Part shown: one piece after another, positions 16,426 to 25,138 of the stretch | Layout: each line of letters starts with the position of its first letter | Position numbering within the stretch: the first letter of the stretch is position 1 | Source: DASUPK01 sp963821705 | Lineage (GTDB): Bacteria; Actinomycetota; Thermoleophilia; Solirubrobacterales; 70-9 | DNA length: 64,000 bases | Direction: 5' to 3' | Assembly: GCA_963821705.1 (NCBI GenBank) | Contig: CAWGEV010000005.1 | Coordinates: 248,001 to 312,000 of the forward strand | Position numbers and translations under genes: made by a program | The notes under the pieces: model-generated | What the model was told of the DNA's origin: nothing | The model's input: only the letters and a program-made list of their open reading frames with translations | Database searches by the model: none

Positions 16426-17136
16426 GTGAACGACGCTGGTCCCGGCCCGATTCATCTGGCGCCTCCCGAGGCGATCGGCGATCTGCGGCGACAGCGGTTG
16501 CAGTGGGCGCGCCTTTACTTCGTCTGCGACGCGCGCCCGCACGGACAGGACCCCGAGGCCATGCTCAACGCCGCGATGGGCGGGGGCGCGGGGTTGGTCG
16601 AGCTGCGTGACCGCGACCATGCCCGCGGCGTGACCGAGCGCTCCGGGCAGACGTTCCGCCGCCTCGCCAATACCTACAGCGCGCTCTTCATCGTCAACGA
16701 CGACCCTCACCTGGCCCTCGCGCTGAGCGCCGACGGCGTCCACGTCGGCCAGGACGACATGGATCCCGCGGAGGCGCGAACCATCATGGGACCCGACGCG
16801 ATCGTCGGCCTCTCCACACACAACCGCGAGCAGATCGAGGCCTCCGCGGACGCTCCCGTCGACTACATCAGCGTCGGCCCGATCTGGGAGACCCCGACCA
16901 AGGCCGGCCGGCCCGCGACCGGGCTGGAGTTGATCGCCGAGGCGGCGAGGATCGCCACCAAGCCGTGGTTCGCGATCGGCGGAATCGACACGGAGAACGT
17001 CGAGCAGGTCCTGGCCGCCGGCGCCGAGCGCGTCTGCGTGGTCCGCGCGATTCGCGACGCCGACGACCCCAGGGCCGCCGCGACCGCACTCTTCGACGCC
17101 ATCGACCCGGCGGCGCGAGAGGAAGCCGACAGGTAG
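16426..17136 (+). CDS. thiE: thiamine-phosphate synthase ThiE
   Basis: Joins HMP pyrophosphate and thiazole phosphate to thiamine phosphate. 236 residues from GTG 16426; the frame is open further upstream through the riboswitch but that is not coding. Motifs: LYFVCDARPHG, GAGLVELRDRDH (diphosphate-binding RDRD variant of QLRDK), FIVNDDPHLALALSADGVHVGQDD, GLSTHN, YISVGPIWETPTKAG and WFAIGGIDTENV. The first 30 residues extend the usual start. It is divergent from thiO and shares a three-base gap with the next gene. Confidence 0.95.
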   Translation: MNDAGPGPIHLAPPEAIGDLRRQRLQWARLYFVCDARPHGQDPEAMLNAAMGGGAGLVELRDRDHARGVTERSGQTFRRLANTYSALFIVNDDPHLALALSADGVHVGQDDMDPAEARTIMGPDAIVGLSTHNREQIEASADAPVDYISVGPIWETPTKAGRPATGLELIAEAARIATKPWFAIGGIDTENVEQVLAAGAERVCVVRAIRDADDPRAAATALFDAIDPAAREEADR

Positions 17137-17138
17137 GC

Positions 17139-17735
17139 GTGGCCGGGGCCAGGGACCGCAAGAGGGCCGAGCGGCAGAAGCGCAAGCGCAGGTCGGCCGA
17201 CCGGGAGCCAGTGACCGTGGAGGGCGTCGCGGAGCCCGACGCCGTGGAGTCGAACGGCGCCTCGGCGCCGGCCGAGACCTTTCAGGAGAAGATGGCCCGC
17301 CGCTACGAGGAGCGGAACGCCGAGGCCCGCGCCCAGCTGGAGCCGCTCGAGGAGGGGGAGCGGCCGAGGGCGGTGACGGTCGGCGCGATCGTCTCCGCGG
17401 TGCTGGCGGCCGTCTTCACCGTGTCCGCGGGGCTGGCCATCGCCGGGGTGGACGCCGGAGGGCGGCACATCAAGCCCTTTCCGATCATCGTCTTCGCCGT
17501 CGTCCTCTGGGCGATGACCCTGGGGATGTGGCGCGCCCGCTATTGGGCCGTGCTCGGGTTCCAGACCGTGCTCCTCCTGGTGATGCTCGCGAGCGCCTTC
17601 GGGCTGGTGGTGGTGAGCTCCGTGCTCCAGGCGATCGGCACGACCCTGCTGCTGCTGGGCTCGGGGACCCTCTTCTATTTCATGATCCGCGCGATGGCCC
17701 GGATCCAGATGCCAAGCGGTCCCAAGCCGCAATAG
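17139..17735 (+). CDS. membrane protein of unknown function
   Basis: 198 residues from GTG 17139, three bases after the thiE stop. A highly basic N terminus (RDRKRAERQKRKRRSADRE) and an acidic linker are followed by four predicted transmembrane segments between about residues 80 and 190. No family recognised. The close spacing suggests co-transcription with thiE, but nothing in the protein points to thiamine. Confidence 0.8.
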   Translation: MAGARDRKRAERQKRKRRSADREPVTVEGVAEPDAVESNGASAPAETFQEKMARRYEERNAEARAQLEPLEEGERPRAVTVGAIVSAVLAAVFTVSAGLAIAGVDAGGRHIKPFPIIVFAVVLWAMTLGMWRARYWAVLGFQTVLLLVMLASAFGLVVVSSVLQAIGTTLLLLGSGTLFYFMIRAMARIQMPSGPKPQ

Positions 17736-17744
17736 GGGCTCCTA

Positions 17745-17750
17745 TAGAGT
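17745..17750 (+). promoter_or_regulatory. possible -10 box for a leaderless lpd transcript
   Basis: TAGAGT within CCTATAGAGT ends seven bases before the lpd ATG at 17758. TATAGA at 17743-17748 is an alternative register. No Shine-Dalgarno sequence is visible. Confidence 0.4.
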
Positions 17751-17757
17751 CGAATCG

Positions 17758-19125
17758 ATGGCCGAGTACGACGTGATCGTGATCGGAGGCGGCCCGGGGG
17801 GTTACGTGGCCGCGATCAGGGCAGCCCAGCTCGGGCAGAAGACCGCCGTCGTGGAGCGCGACAAGGCCGGCGGCCGCTGCCTGAACTACGCCTGCATCCC
17901 GGCGAAGACCGTCCTCCACACGGCTGAGATCTTCCACACCGTGAGCGCGGACGGCGCCGGGCTCGGGATCAAGGCGAGCGGCACCTCGATCGACTGGAAG
18001 GCGCTCCAGGAGCGCCGCACGAAGGTCTCGAAGACGCTCGAGGACGGCGTCGAGTTCCTCTGGAAGAAGAACAAGGCGGACTTCCTCCACGGCGAGGCAT
18101 CGCTCGCCGGGGGCGGCAAGGTCAAGGTCGGCGACGAGGAGCACCAGGCAAAGGCGATCGTGCTGGCCACCGGGTCGGTGGCGATGCCGATCCCCGGGAT
18201 CGACTTCTCGAACCGGGTGATCGACACCTGGGGCGCCTACTCGCTCGATTCGATGCCCAAGTCCCTGATCGTCGCCGGGGCAGGCGCGTCCGGCTCGGAG
18301 ATCGCCTCCGCCTATTCCCGCATGGGCGTGAAGGTGACGCTGATCGAGATGCTCGACCAGATCCTCCCGCTCGAGGACAAGGACATGGCCCGGGTGGTCG
18401 AGCGCCAGTTCAAGAAGGACGACATGGACGTCCTGACCGGCACCAAGGTCGAGAGCGTCGAGGAGCAGAAGAGCGGCGTCAAGGTGAAGGCGGGTGAGGG
18501 GGAGATCAAGGCCGACTACCTGGCGATCGCCGGCGGTCGCAAGCCCGACACCGAGCCGCTCAATCTCGACGCGGCCGGGGTGAAGACCAACGACCACGGC
18601 CGGATCGAGATCGACGAGTACCAGCGGACCTCGGCCGACGGGATCTTCGCGATCGGCGACCTGGTTCGGGGGCCGGCACTGGCCCACAAGGCCGAGGAGG
18701 AGGGCATCGTGGCGGTGGAGACCGCGGCGGGCGCGGCCACCGAGCCCGTCCACGTCGACCTGATCCCCGGAGCGACGTTCACGCACCCACAGGTGGCGAG
18801 CGTCGGCATGACCGAGGAGCAGGCCAAGGAGACAGGCCGCCAGATCAAGGTCGGCAAGTTCAAGCTCGGAGGTGCCGGTGCCTCCGTCGTCTATGACGAC
18901 CGGGCCGGACTGGTCAAGATCGTCGGCGACCCCGAGTACGGCGAGATCCTGGGCGCCCACGTGGTCGGGAACATCGCCTGCGACATGATCAGCGAGATCG
19001 TCAACGTGATGTCCCTCGAGGGCGGCTATCCGGAGCTCGGGCGCATCATCCATCCGCATCCGACCATGTCGGAGGCGATCCTCGATGGAGCCCGCGCCGT
19101 CGACGGCTGGGCCATTCACGCCTAG
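17758..19125 (+). CDS. lpdA: dihydrolipoamide dehydrogenase (E3)
   Basis: FAD/NAD disulfide oxidoreductase that reoxidises lipoyl groups of 2-oxoacid dehydrogenases. 455 residues: FAD motif VIVIGGGPGGYVAAIRAAQLG, redox disulfide C41-x4-C46 (GGRCLNYACIPAK), NAD motif VAGAGASGSEIASAYSRMG, FAIGDLV, and the catalytic His-Glu dyad in HPHPTMSEA near the end. Length is normal. It leads a group that includes E1, E2 and the lipoate genes, so it is probably the dedicated E3 of that complex. Confidence 0.95.
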   Translation: MAEYDVIVIGGGPGGYVAAIRAAQLGQKTAVVERDKAGGRCLNYACIPAKTVLHTAEIFHTVSADGAGLGIKASGTSIDWKALQERRTKVSKTLEDGVEFLWKKNKADFLHGEASLAGGGKVKVGDEEHQAKAIVLATGSVAMPIPGIDFSNRVIDTWGAYSLDSMPKSLIVAGAGASGSEIASAYSRMGVKVTLIEMLDQILPLEDKDMARVVERQFKKDDMDVLTGTKVESVEEQKSGVKVKAGEGEIKADYLAIAGGRKPDTEPLNLDAAGVKTNDHGRIEIDEYQRTSADGIFAIGDLVRGPALAHKAEEEGIVAVETAAGAATEPVHVDLIPGATFTHPQVASVGMTEEQAKETGRQIKVGKFKLGGAGASVVYDDRAGLVKIVGDPEYGEILGAHVVGNIACDMISEIVNVMSLEGGYPELGRIIHPHPTMSEAILDGARAVDGWAIHA

Positions 19126-19170
19126 GGCGCCCGACGTGGCAGCGGCGGAAACGCCCGAACCCGGCAGGTA

Positions 19171-19196
19171 GCGCGCCCGCCTGATGGCGAAGCCAT
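19171..19196 (+). repeat. dispersed GGCGAAGCC element, copy 2
   Basis: GCGCGCCCGCCTGATGGCGA followed by AGCCAT. The core ATGGC-GAA-GCCAT can form a small hairpin with a GAA loop. Here it runs into the start codon of the next gene. Confidence 0.5.
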
Positions 19197-19785
19197 GAAG
19201 ACGAGCCGCCTCGAAGCATTCAGCGACGGGGTATTCGCGGTCGCGATCACGCTGCTGGTCCTCGACATCAGCGTCCCCGGCGGGCAGAACCTGTGGCACC
19301 AGCTCAGGGACCAGTGGCCTTCGTTCGCCTCGTTCTTCGTCAGCTTCTGGGTGATCGGGATCATCTGGGTCAACCACCACGGCCTGCTCGACCACCTCAA
19401 GCGCACTGATCGAGCAGTGCTCTACTTCAACCTGCTGGTGCTGATGACGGTGGTCTTCATCCCGTTCTCCACCGCTCTGATGGCCGACCACCTCAAGTCC
19501 GGCGCCGACGAGAGGGTGGCCGCCCTCGTGTACGCATTGGCCTTCCTCGCGATGGCGATCGCCTTCAACCTGTTCTGGGCGTACATCGTCAAACACCGTC
19601 GGGAGCTCGGCGTCGAGATACCCGACGAGGAGGTGCGCCGCATGTCCGTCGGGTTCATGATCGGGAGCCCGATCTACGCGGTCGCCGTCATCATGGCCTT
19701 CATCAGTCCGGCGGCGGTCCTCATCATCGTCGCCGCGGTCGCCGCCTACTACATGCTCGCGGGAATGCGGAGCCCTGACCTGTGA
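19195..19785 (+). CDS. TMEM175-type (DUF1211) potassium channel
   Basis: 196 residues with the family hallmark RLEAFSDGVFAVAITLLVLDI at the N terminus. The F-S-D residues line the pore in this two-repeat or tetrameric channel family. Five to six predicted transmembrane segments follow, with FWVIGIIWVNHHGLLD in the second and third. Bacterial members have one six-helix unit and conduct K+ as tetramers. It lies between lpd and the E1 genes but has no evident link to them. The start ATG overlaps a dispersed repeat. Confidence 0.87.
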   Translation: MKTSRLEAFSDGVFAVAITLLVLDISVPGGQNLWHQLRDQWPSFASFFVSFWVIGIIWVNHHGLLDHLKRTDRAVLYFNLLVLMTVVFIPFSTALMADHLKSGADERVAALVYALAFLAMAIAFNLFWAYIVKHRRELGVEIPDEEVRRMSVGFMIGSPIYAVAVIMAFISPAAVLIIVAAVAAYYMLAGMRSPDL

Positions 19786-19792
19786 TTCCTGG

Positions 19793-20392
19793 ATGAGCGA
19801 GCGCGCGATCTTCTACTACGACTTCAACTCGCCCTATTCCTACCTGGCGGCGGAGCGGATCAGCGGGGTGTTCGCCGAGGCCGGAGTGGACCAGCCCGAG
19901 TGGCAGCCGATCTCGTTCGGTCACATCCTGAAGACGACCGGACGCAGGCCCTGGTCCTTCGAGGAGGACCGAACCATCGACTTCGACGAGATCCAGCGCC
20001 GGGCCGATGAGCGCGGCCTGCCGGAGGTCGTCTACCCGACGGGCTGGCCGATCGAGAACTACAGCCTCAACCCCGTGCGCGCCGCGATCTACGCGAAGGA
20101 GTCAGGGCGCGTCGTCTCGTTCACCCTCGCCTGCTTCCGGCAGGTGTTCGCAGCCGGCCGGGACATGAGCGACGTCGACAACGTGCTGATCGCGGCGGCC
20201 GCCTGCGAGCTGCACCCGAACGCCGTGCTGAAGGGGATCGAGACGCAGTCCGTCAAGGACAAGCTGCGCGCCGCGACGGACCGGGCGCTCGAGCTTGGCG
20301 TGGAGGGGGCCCCGACGATCGCGGTCGGCGAACAGCTCTTCTGGGGCGACGACAGGCTCGAAGAGGCGGTGGCGGCCTTACGGCGGGAGTAG
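19793..20392 (+). CDS. DsbA-like / 2-hydroxychromene-2-carboxylate isomerase family protein
   Basis: 199 residues: IFYYDFNSPYSYLAAERI at the N terminus is the thioredoxin-fold active-site region in which the CxxC of DsbA is replaced by SPYS, as in kappa-class GSTs and HCCA isomerases. The helical insert follows, and LGVEGAPTIAVGEQLFWG near the C terminus carries the cis-Pro loop (GAPT) and the closing strand. Substrate cannot be told from sequence; glutathione is unlikely in this phylum. It ends nine bases before the E1 alpha start. Confidence 0.85.
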   Translation: MSERAIFYYDFNSPYSYLAAERISGVFAEAGVDQPEWQPISFGHILKTTGRRPWSFEEDRTIDFDEIQRRADERGLPEVVYPTGWPIENYSLNPVRAAIYAKESGRVVSFTLACFRQVFAAGRDMSDVDNVLIAAAACELHPNAVLKGIETQSVKDKLRAATDRALELGVEGAPTIAVGEQLFWGDDRLEEAVAALRRE

Positions 20393-20395
20393 GCT
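20390..20395 (+). promoter_or_regulatory. possible -10 box for a leaderless E1 alpha transcript
   Basis: TAGGCT, starting at the stop codon of the preceding gene, ends six bases before GTG 20402. No ribosome site is visible. Confidence 0.3.
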
Positions 20396-20401
20396 GAGCC
20401 C

Positions 20402-21628
20402 GTGGCCCAGAGCAAGACGAAGACGACGCGACGGGCGACCGGATCGTCCGACGGGAAGGCCAAGAGAGCCGCGAAGCCGAGCCTTCCGGACAAGGAGACG
20501 TGCCGGGAGCTGCTCGGGACGATGGCATTGATCCGCCGCTTCGAGGAGGAGGCGGGACGGCAGTACCAGCGCGCGAAGGCCGGAGGCTTTCTCCATTTGG
20601 CGATCGGCGAGGAGGCCACGATCGTCGGCACCACCTCGGTGATGCGTCCCGAGGACTACCTGATCGGGACCTACCGCACCCACGGCCACGCGATGGCTCG
20701 CGGCACGGACCCGAAGAGGGTCATGGCTGAGCTCTTCGGCCGGGTCGACGGCACCTCCGGCGGTAGGGGCGGCTCGATGCACATCTTCGACCTCGAGCAC
20801 CGCTTCATGGGCGGCTACGGCATCGTGGGGGGGAACCTGCCCCTCGCAGCCGGCCTCGCACTCGCCTCGGACTACAAGGGGACGGACGAGGTGACCGTCT
20901 GCATGTTCGGGGACGGCGCGTCGAACACCGGCAACTTCGGCGAGACCATGAACCTGGCGGCCCTCTGGAGCCTGCCGGTCGTCTTCCTGGTGGAGAACAA
21001 CCTGTACGGGATGGGAACCGCACTCGAGCGGCACTCCGCGGTGCCGGACCTCTCCCACAAGGCAGAGGGGATGGGCGTGCCCGGCGTCAGGGTCGACGGA
21101 ATGGAGGTGCTCGCAGTCCGCGAGGTCGTCTCCGAGCACATCCGCCTGGCGCGCGAGGACCGTAAGCCGACCCTGGTGGAGGCGTTCACCTACCGCTACC
21201 GCGGCCACTCCGCCGCCGATCCCGAGGTCTACCGGGAGAAGGAGGAGGTCGAGGAGTGGCAGCGGAAGGACCCGATCGAGAGCTTCGGCCGGCGCCTGGT
21301 CCAGGAGAAGGTCCTCTCCGAGAAGGAGATTCAGCAGATCCGCGACGACGCCGAGAGGACCGTCATCGAGGCCGTCGAGTTCGCGGACAACTCGCCGGAG
21401 CCGCCGCTCGACTCGCTGTACGACCATCTCTACGTGGTCGGCGACCAGGTGCCCGGCTGGTACGGCGTCGACGAGCGCTCGCCCGACTCGCACGCGGCGG
21501 AGGAGGAGCGTGGCGCGACTGAGCGTGCCCGGAAGCTCGCCGAGCGCGGCGCTGAATACGCGGAGGACGAGGAGCTTCTCGAGGCCGAGGGCGTCCAGCC
21601 GGACACGCGCCCGGAGGACGTGCACTGA
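20402..21628 (+). CDS. pdhA: 2-oxoacid (pyruvate) dehydrogenase E1 alpha subunit
   Basis: TPP-dependent decarboxylase subunit, 408 residues. The core (about 35-345) shows MALIRRFEEEAGRQYQ, YRTHGHAMARG, GGRGGSMHIFD, and the TPP/Mg motif GDGASNTGNFGE through VENN. FTYRYRGHSAADPE is typical of the family. A basic N-terminal tail and an acidic C-terminal tail of some 60 residues (EERGATERARKLAERGAEYAEDEE) extend the usual length of about 330. The stop overlaps the E1 beta start by one base (TGATG). The substrate could be pyruvate, acetoin or branched 2-oxoacids; pyruvate is favoured by context only. Confidence 0.92.
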   Translation: MAQSKTKTTRRATGSSDGKAKRAAKPSLPDKETCRELLGTMALIRRFEEEAGRQYQRAKAGGFLHLAIGEEATIVGTTSVMRPEDYLIGTYRTHGHAMARGTDPKRVMAELFGRVDGTSGGRGGSMHIFDLEHRFMGGYGIVGGNLPLAAGLALASDYKGTDEVTVCMFGDGASNTGNFGETMNLAALWSLPVVFLVENNLYGMGTALERHSAVPDLSHKAEGMGVPGVRVDGMEVLAVREVVSEHIRLAREDRKPTLVEAFTYRYRGHSAADPEVYREKEEVEEWQRKDPIESFGRRLVQEKVLSEKEIQQIRDDAERTVIEAVEFADNSPEPPLDSLYDHLYVVGDQVPGWYGVDERSPDSHAAEEERGATERARKLAERGAEYAEDEELLEAEGVQPDTRPEDVH

Positions 21629-22617
21629 TGCCGGTCATGCGGATGCGAGAGGCGCTGCGCGACGCCATGGCGGAGGAGATGCGGCGCGATGAGAACGTCT
21701 TCGTGATGGGGGAGGACGTCGCGGTGTTCCAGGGGTCCTTCAAGGTCACCGAGGGTCTGCTGGACGAGTTCGGGGAGAAGCGGGTCCGCGACACCCCGAT
21801 CTCGGAGAACTCCATCGTCGGCATGGGCGTCGGCGCGGGGATGGCAGGCCTGCGGCCGATCGTCGAGATCATGACCGTCAACTTCGCGCTTCTGGCGATG
21901 GATCAGATCGTCAACCACGCCGCCGCGATCCCCTACATGTTCGGCGGCCAGGTACGAGTGCCGCTGGTCGTCCGGATGCCAGGGGGCGGCGGTCACCAGC
22001 TCGGACCGACCCACTCACACAGCTTCGAGGCGCTCTTCCTGCAGATCCCCGGGCTGCTCGTCGCCTGCCCCTCCACCCCGGCCGACGGCAAGGGCCTCCT
22101 CAAGGCGGCGATCCGCGACGACAACCCCGTCATCTTCATCGAGCACGAATCGCTGTACGGCCTTCGCGGTGAGGTTCCCGAGAACGGTGACGATGTCGTC
22201 AACTTCGGCGAGGCCACGGTCCGCCGGGAGGGTTCCGACGTGACCATCGTCGCGATCCTGCGGATGGTCGAGGTTGCCATGCAGGCGGCCAAGACCCTTT
22301 CCGAGGAGCATGGGGTCGAGGCGGAGGTGATCGATCCCCGCACGCTGCGCCCGCTCGACCTCGACACGATCCTGAAGTCGGTTCAGAAGACGAATCGGGT
22401 CGTGATCGTCGAGGAAGGCTGGCCCCACGGTGGCGTCGGTGCAAACCTGGCGGCCCTGATCCAGGGGCAGGCCTTCGACGATCTCGACGCGCCGGTCGAG
22501 CGCGTGACGGGCGCTGACGTCCACATGCCTTACTCGAGGCGGATGGAGCAGGCCGCCATCCCGCACGGTGAGCACATCGTCAGTGCCGCGCTCCAGGCAC
22601 TGGAGGGGAGCCGCTGA
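21628..22617 (+). CDS. pdhB: 2-oxoacid (pyruvate) dehydrogenase E1 beta subunit
   Basis: 329 residues, forming the E1 heterotetramer with the alpha subunit. Motifs: REALRDAMAEEMRRDENVFV, GEDVAVFQGSFKVTEGL, FGEKRVRDTPISENSIVG (with the catalytic Glu), FGGQVRVPLVVRMPGG, HSHSFEALF, and the C-terminal transketolase domain with DPRTLRPLDLDTI and VEEGWPHGGVGA. Its first base overlaps the E1 alpha stop, and its stop overlaps the E2 start. Confidence 0.94.
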   Translation: MPVMRMREALRDAMAEEMRRDENVFVMGEDVAVFQGSFKVTEGLLDEFGEKRVRDTPISENSIVGMGVGAGMAGLRPIVEIMTVNFALLAMDQIVNHAAAIPYMFGGQVRVPLVVRMPGGGGHQLGPTHSHSFEALFLQIPGLLVACPSTPADGKGLLKAAIRDDNPVIFIEHESLYGLRGEVPENGDDVVNFGEATVRREGSDVTIVAILRMVEVAMQAAKTLSEEHGVEAEVIDPRTLRPLDLDTILKSVQKTNRVVIVEEGWPHGGVGANLAALIQGQAFDDLDAPVERVTGADVHMPYSRRMEQAAIPHGEHIVSAALQALEGSR

Positions 22618-23972
22618 TGGTCGACATCGTCATGCCGCGGCTGTCCGACTCGATGGAGGAGGGGACCGTCCTGCGGTGGCTGAAGGGGGTCGGAGACTCG
22701 GTCGAGGTCGGCGAGGAGCTCGTCGAGATCGAGACCGACAAGGCGAACATGATCTACGAGGCTGACGCGGCCGGCACGCTCGTCGAGATCCTGGCGCAGG
22801 AGGGAGACACCCTGCCGGTGGGGGATCCGATAGCGCGTGTCGGGGACGCCAGCGAGGTGGTTGACGGGGGCGGCGGAGGGGGCGCGTCCCGGCAACACGC
22901 ACCATCCACAGAAGAGCAGGGCGCCAATGGTTCGGATGGCGCAACGTTGCCGGGCCCCGCCCCCTCCACCGCCCCTGCCGCAAGTGCTCCTAATCCCTCC
23001 CAAACAGCCACATCGCCGCCAGCGCCGGCGCCGATTCCTTCCCCAGCAGCAGTTGGTGGTGACGGGCGCGTCAAGGCTTCTCCGATTGCCAAGCGGATTG
23101 CTCGAGACCGCGGCGTCGACCTGCATGGCCTCTCCGGCTCCGGTCCCGGCGGCCGCATCGTCAAAGCCGACGTTGAGAAGGCTCTCGCCGCTGGGGTGGC
23201 GGCACCTGCCGCCGCACCAGCGCCAGCCGCGCCGGCCGGGCCCACCCCCGGCGTCTCCGAGAGACCCGAGACCGCCAAGGGCCAGGTGCAGGTCGTCGAG
23301 CTGACGAAGCTGCAGCAGACGGTCGCCCGCCGCATGGCCGAGTCGAAGGCGACCGCCCCGCACTTCTACCTCCAGGCCGAGTTCGACCTGACCGCGGCCG
23401 TCGACGGCCGCAAGCGGCTCAAGGAGATGGCGAAGGAGGGCGAGACCGTCCCCACCTTCAACGACATGGTCGTCAAGGCGTGCGCCCTCGCGCTGCGGGA
23501 GTTCCCCCGCGCCAACGGCGCCTACCGCGACGGGCGGATCGAGCTCTACTCGCGCGTCAACGTCGGGGTGGCCGTCGCGGCACAGGACGCGCTGGTGGTG
23601 CCGACCGTCTTCGACGCCGACCTGAAGGGCCTTCGCCAGATCTCGAGCGAGACGCGCGCCCTGTCCTCGCGCGTCCGCGACGGCTCGATCACCCCGCCCG
23701 AGCTCTCGGGGGGCACGTTCACGGTCTCGAACCTCGGCATGTACGGGATCTCCAACTTCAGCGCGGTGATCAACACGCCGCAGGCCGGCATCCTCGCCGT
23801 GGGGGAGCTCAAGGCCAAGCCGGCGGTGACGGAATCCGGCGAGATCGAGCCGCGGCAGCTGATGGGCGTCACGCTGGCCTGTGACCACCGCATCCTCTAC
23901 GGCGCAGACGGCGCGCAGTTCCTGGCCCGGGTCCGCCAGTTGCTCGAGGAGCCGCTCGGCCTGGCGCTCTAG
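22617..23972 (+). CDS. pdhC: dihydrolipoamide acyltransferase (E2)
   Basis: Core of the complex, 451 residues. Lipoyl domain (1-80) with the lipoylated Lys42 in ETDKANM; a Gly/Ser/Pro/Ala-rich flexible linker (about 85-150); E3/E1-binding domain (KASPIAKRIARDRGVDL to GRIVKADVEKAL); a second linker; and the catalytic domain from about residue 225. The active-site motif is DHRILYGADG: His424 is kept, but the Asp of the usual HxxxDG is Tyr428. Related E2 proteins with HxxxYG are known to me from actinobacteria, so this is probably a subgroup trait rather than inactivation. Overlaps E1 beta by one base. Confidence 0.93.
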   Translation: MVDIVMPRLSDSMEEGTVLRWLKGVGDSVEVGEELVEIETDKANMIYEADAAGTLVEILAQEGDTLPVGDPIARVGDASEVVDGGGGGGASRQHAPSTEEQGANGSDGATLPGPAPSTAPAASAPNPSQTATSPPAPAPIPSPAAVGGDGRVKASPIAKRIARDRGVDLHGLSGSGPGGRIVKADVEKALAAGVAAPAAAPAPAAPAGPTPGVSERPETAKGQVQVVELTKLQQTVARRMAESKATAPHFYLQAEFDLTAAVDGRKRLKEMAKEGETVPTFNDMVVKACALALREFPRANGAYRDGRIELYSRVNVGVAVAAQDALVVPTVFDADLKGLRQISSETRALSSRVRDGSITPPELSGGTFTVSNLGMYGISNFSAVINTPQAGILAVGELKAKPAVTESGEIEPRQLMGVTLACDHRILYGADGAQFLARVRQLLEEPLGLAL

Positions 23973-23988
23973 GTTGCCTCGCGGCCGC

Positions 23989-24378
23989 ATGGAACACCGA
24001 CAGCTCAGCGAGTGGATCGCCGCCTACGAGCGCGCCTGGCGGTCGCCGGGGACCGACGCCCTCGCGGACCTGTTCGCCGAGGACGCGATCTACTTCACCT
24101 CTCCCTACGAGGAGGCCCATCGCGGCCTCGATGCGATCAGGGACATGTGGGAGGCCGAGCGCAGCCCGGGGGAGGAGTTCACGATCGCGAGCGAGATCGT
24201 CGCGGTCGACGGCAGCACCGGGGTGGCGCGGGTGCGCGTGGACTACACGAACCCCCGCCTGCAGCAGTACAGGGACATCTGGGTGATCACTCTCGACGAG
24301 CGGGGACGCTGCGTCTCCTACGAGGAATGGCCGTTCTGGCCCGAGGGCTCGGGTGGCGACGTCGCGCCGGGCGCCTGA
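23989..24378 (+). CDS. SnoaL-like / NTF2-fold small protein
   Basis: 129 residues from ATG 23989, 16 bases after the E2 stop. The cone-shaped NTF2 fold is suggested by the helix LSEWIAAYERAWRS, then LADLFAEDAIYFTSPYEEAHRGLDAIRDMW, and long beta strands (ARVRVDYTNP, YRDIWVITLDERGRC). Such proteins may be enzymes or binding modules; no catalytic set is clear. Its place between E2 and lipB suggests transcription with them. Confidence 0.8.
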   Translation: MEHRQLSEWIAAYERAWRSPGTDALADLFAEDAIYFTSPYEEAHRGLDAIRDMWEAERSPGEEFTIASEIVAVDGSTGVARVRVDYTNPRLQQYRDIWVITLDERGRCVSYEEWPFWPEGSGGDVAPGA

Positions 24379-24408
24379 TCCCATCCGGAGCCGCCCTCCT
24401 CAGCGTGT

Positions 24409-24414
24409 GACAAT
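24409..24414 (+). promoter_or_regulatory. possible -10 box for a leaderless lipB transcript
   Basis: GACAAT in GTGTGACAATTCG ends six bases before GTG 24421. Weak evidence. Confidence 0.25.
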
Positions 24415-24420
24415 TCGCCC

Positions 24421-25134
24421 GTGGACGAGGTGCTCGTAGTACGAGCCAAACTGGTCCCCTATGAGGAGGCCCGCGTGCTGCAGAGGCGGATCGAGGCCGC
24501 CCGCCAGGCGGAGGACGTGCCGGACGTGCTCTTGCTGCTGGAGCACCCTCCGGTCTACACGAAGGGTCGCCGCACCCAGCCGGGCGAGCTGGCCATGGGC
24601 GAGGACTGGTACCGGATGCAGGGCATCGAGGTCTGCGAGGCCGACCGGGGAGGAGCGGTCACGTACCACGGCCCCGGCCAGCTGGTCGGCTATCCGATCG
24701 TCTCGCTGAAGCCGTACGGCGACGACGTGCACGAGTACGTCCGCGGCCTCGAGCGGCTGATGACCGGCTTCCTGGCCGCCCACGGCATCGGGGCGGAGGT
24801 GATCGACGGACTGACCGGCGTCTGGGTCGGCGGACCGCCGCCGGAGGGGCGCAAGATCGGCTCGATCGGCGTCCACATCAGCCGGGGCGTGACCACTCAC
24901 GGCTTCGCGGTCAACGTCAACAACGACCTCCAGCCGTTCGAGTGGGTGGTCCCGTGCGGGATCGAGAACGTCCGGATGACCTCCGTGTGCCGCGAGCTCG
25001 GCGCCGAGCAGGACATGGACGCCTGCATGGACGTGGTGGCGGAGCGCTTCGGCGAGATCTACCGGCGCGGGCCTGTGCCGACCGAGCCCGCGGAGCTCGC
25101 CGGGCGGCTCGGCACGCCCGCACCGGTACGGTAG
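24421..25134 (+). CDS. lipB: octanoyltransferase LipB
   Basis: Moves octanoate from acyl carrier protein to lipoyl domains, the first step of lipoate assembly. 237 residues: LEHPPVYTKGRR, RGGAVTYHGPGQLVGYPI, catalytic Lys145 (GRKIGSIGV) and nucleophile Cys179 (VVPCGI). All are intact. The GTG start follows a GACAAT hexamer. It is followed four bases later by lipA, so the pair makes lipoate on the E2 encoded upstream. Confidence 0.96.
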   Translation: MDEVLVVRAKLVPYEEARVLQRRIEAARQAEDVPDVLLLLEHPPVYTKGRRTQPGELAMGEDWYRMQGIEVCEADRGGAVTYHGPGQLVGYPIVSLKPYGDDVHEYVRGLERLMTGFLAAHGIGAEVIDGLTGVWVGGPPPEGRKIGSIGVHISRGVTTHGFAVNVNNDLQPFEWVVPCGIENVRMTSVCRELGAEQDMDACMDVVAERFGEIYRRGPVPTEPAELAGRLGTPAPVR

Positions 25135-25138
25135 AAGC

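Noticed and set aside
17680..19596. 638-codon open frame antisense to lpd
   Set aside because: Long antisense frames are expected where the third codon position is nearly all G or C. The plus strand encodes a clear E3 with every motif.
22858..23060. AT-richer stretch inside E2 considered as an insertion
   Set aside because: It encodes the flexible Ala/Pro/Ser/Gly linker between lipoyl and binding domains, where relaxed codon use is normal.
22530..23990. 486-codon open frame antisense to E2
   Set aside because: Shadow of the E2 gene; no recognisable domain.
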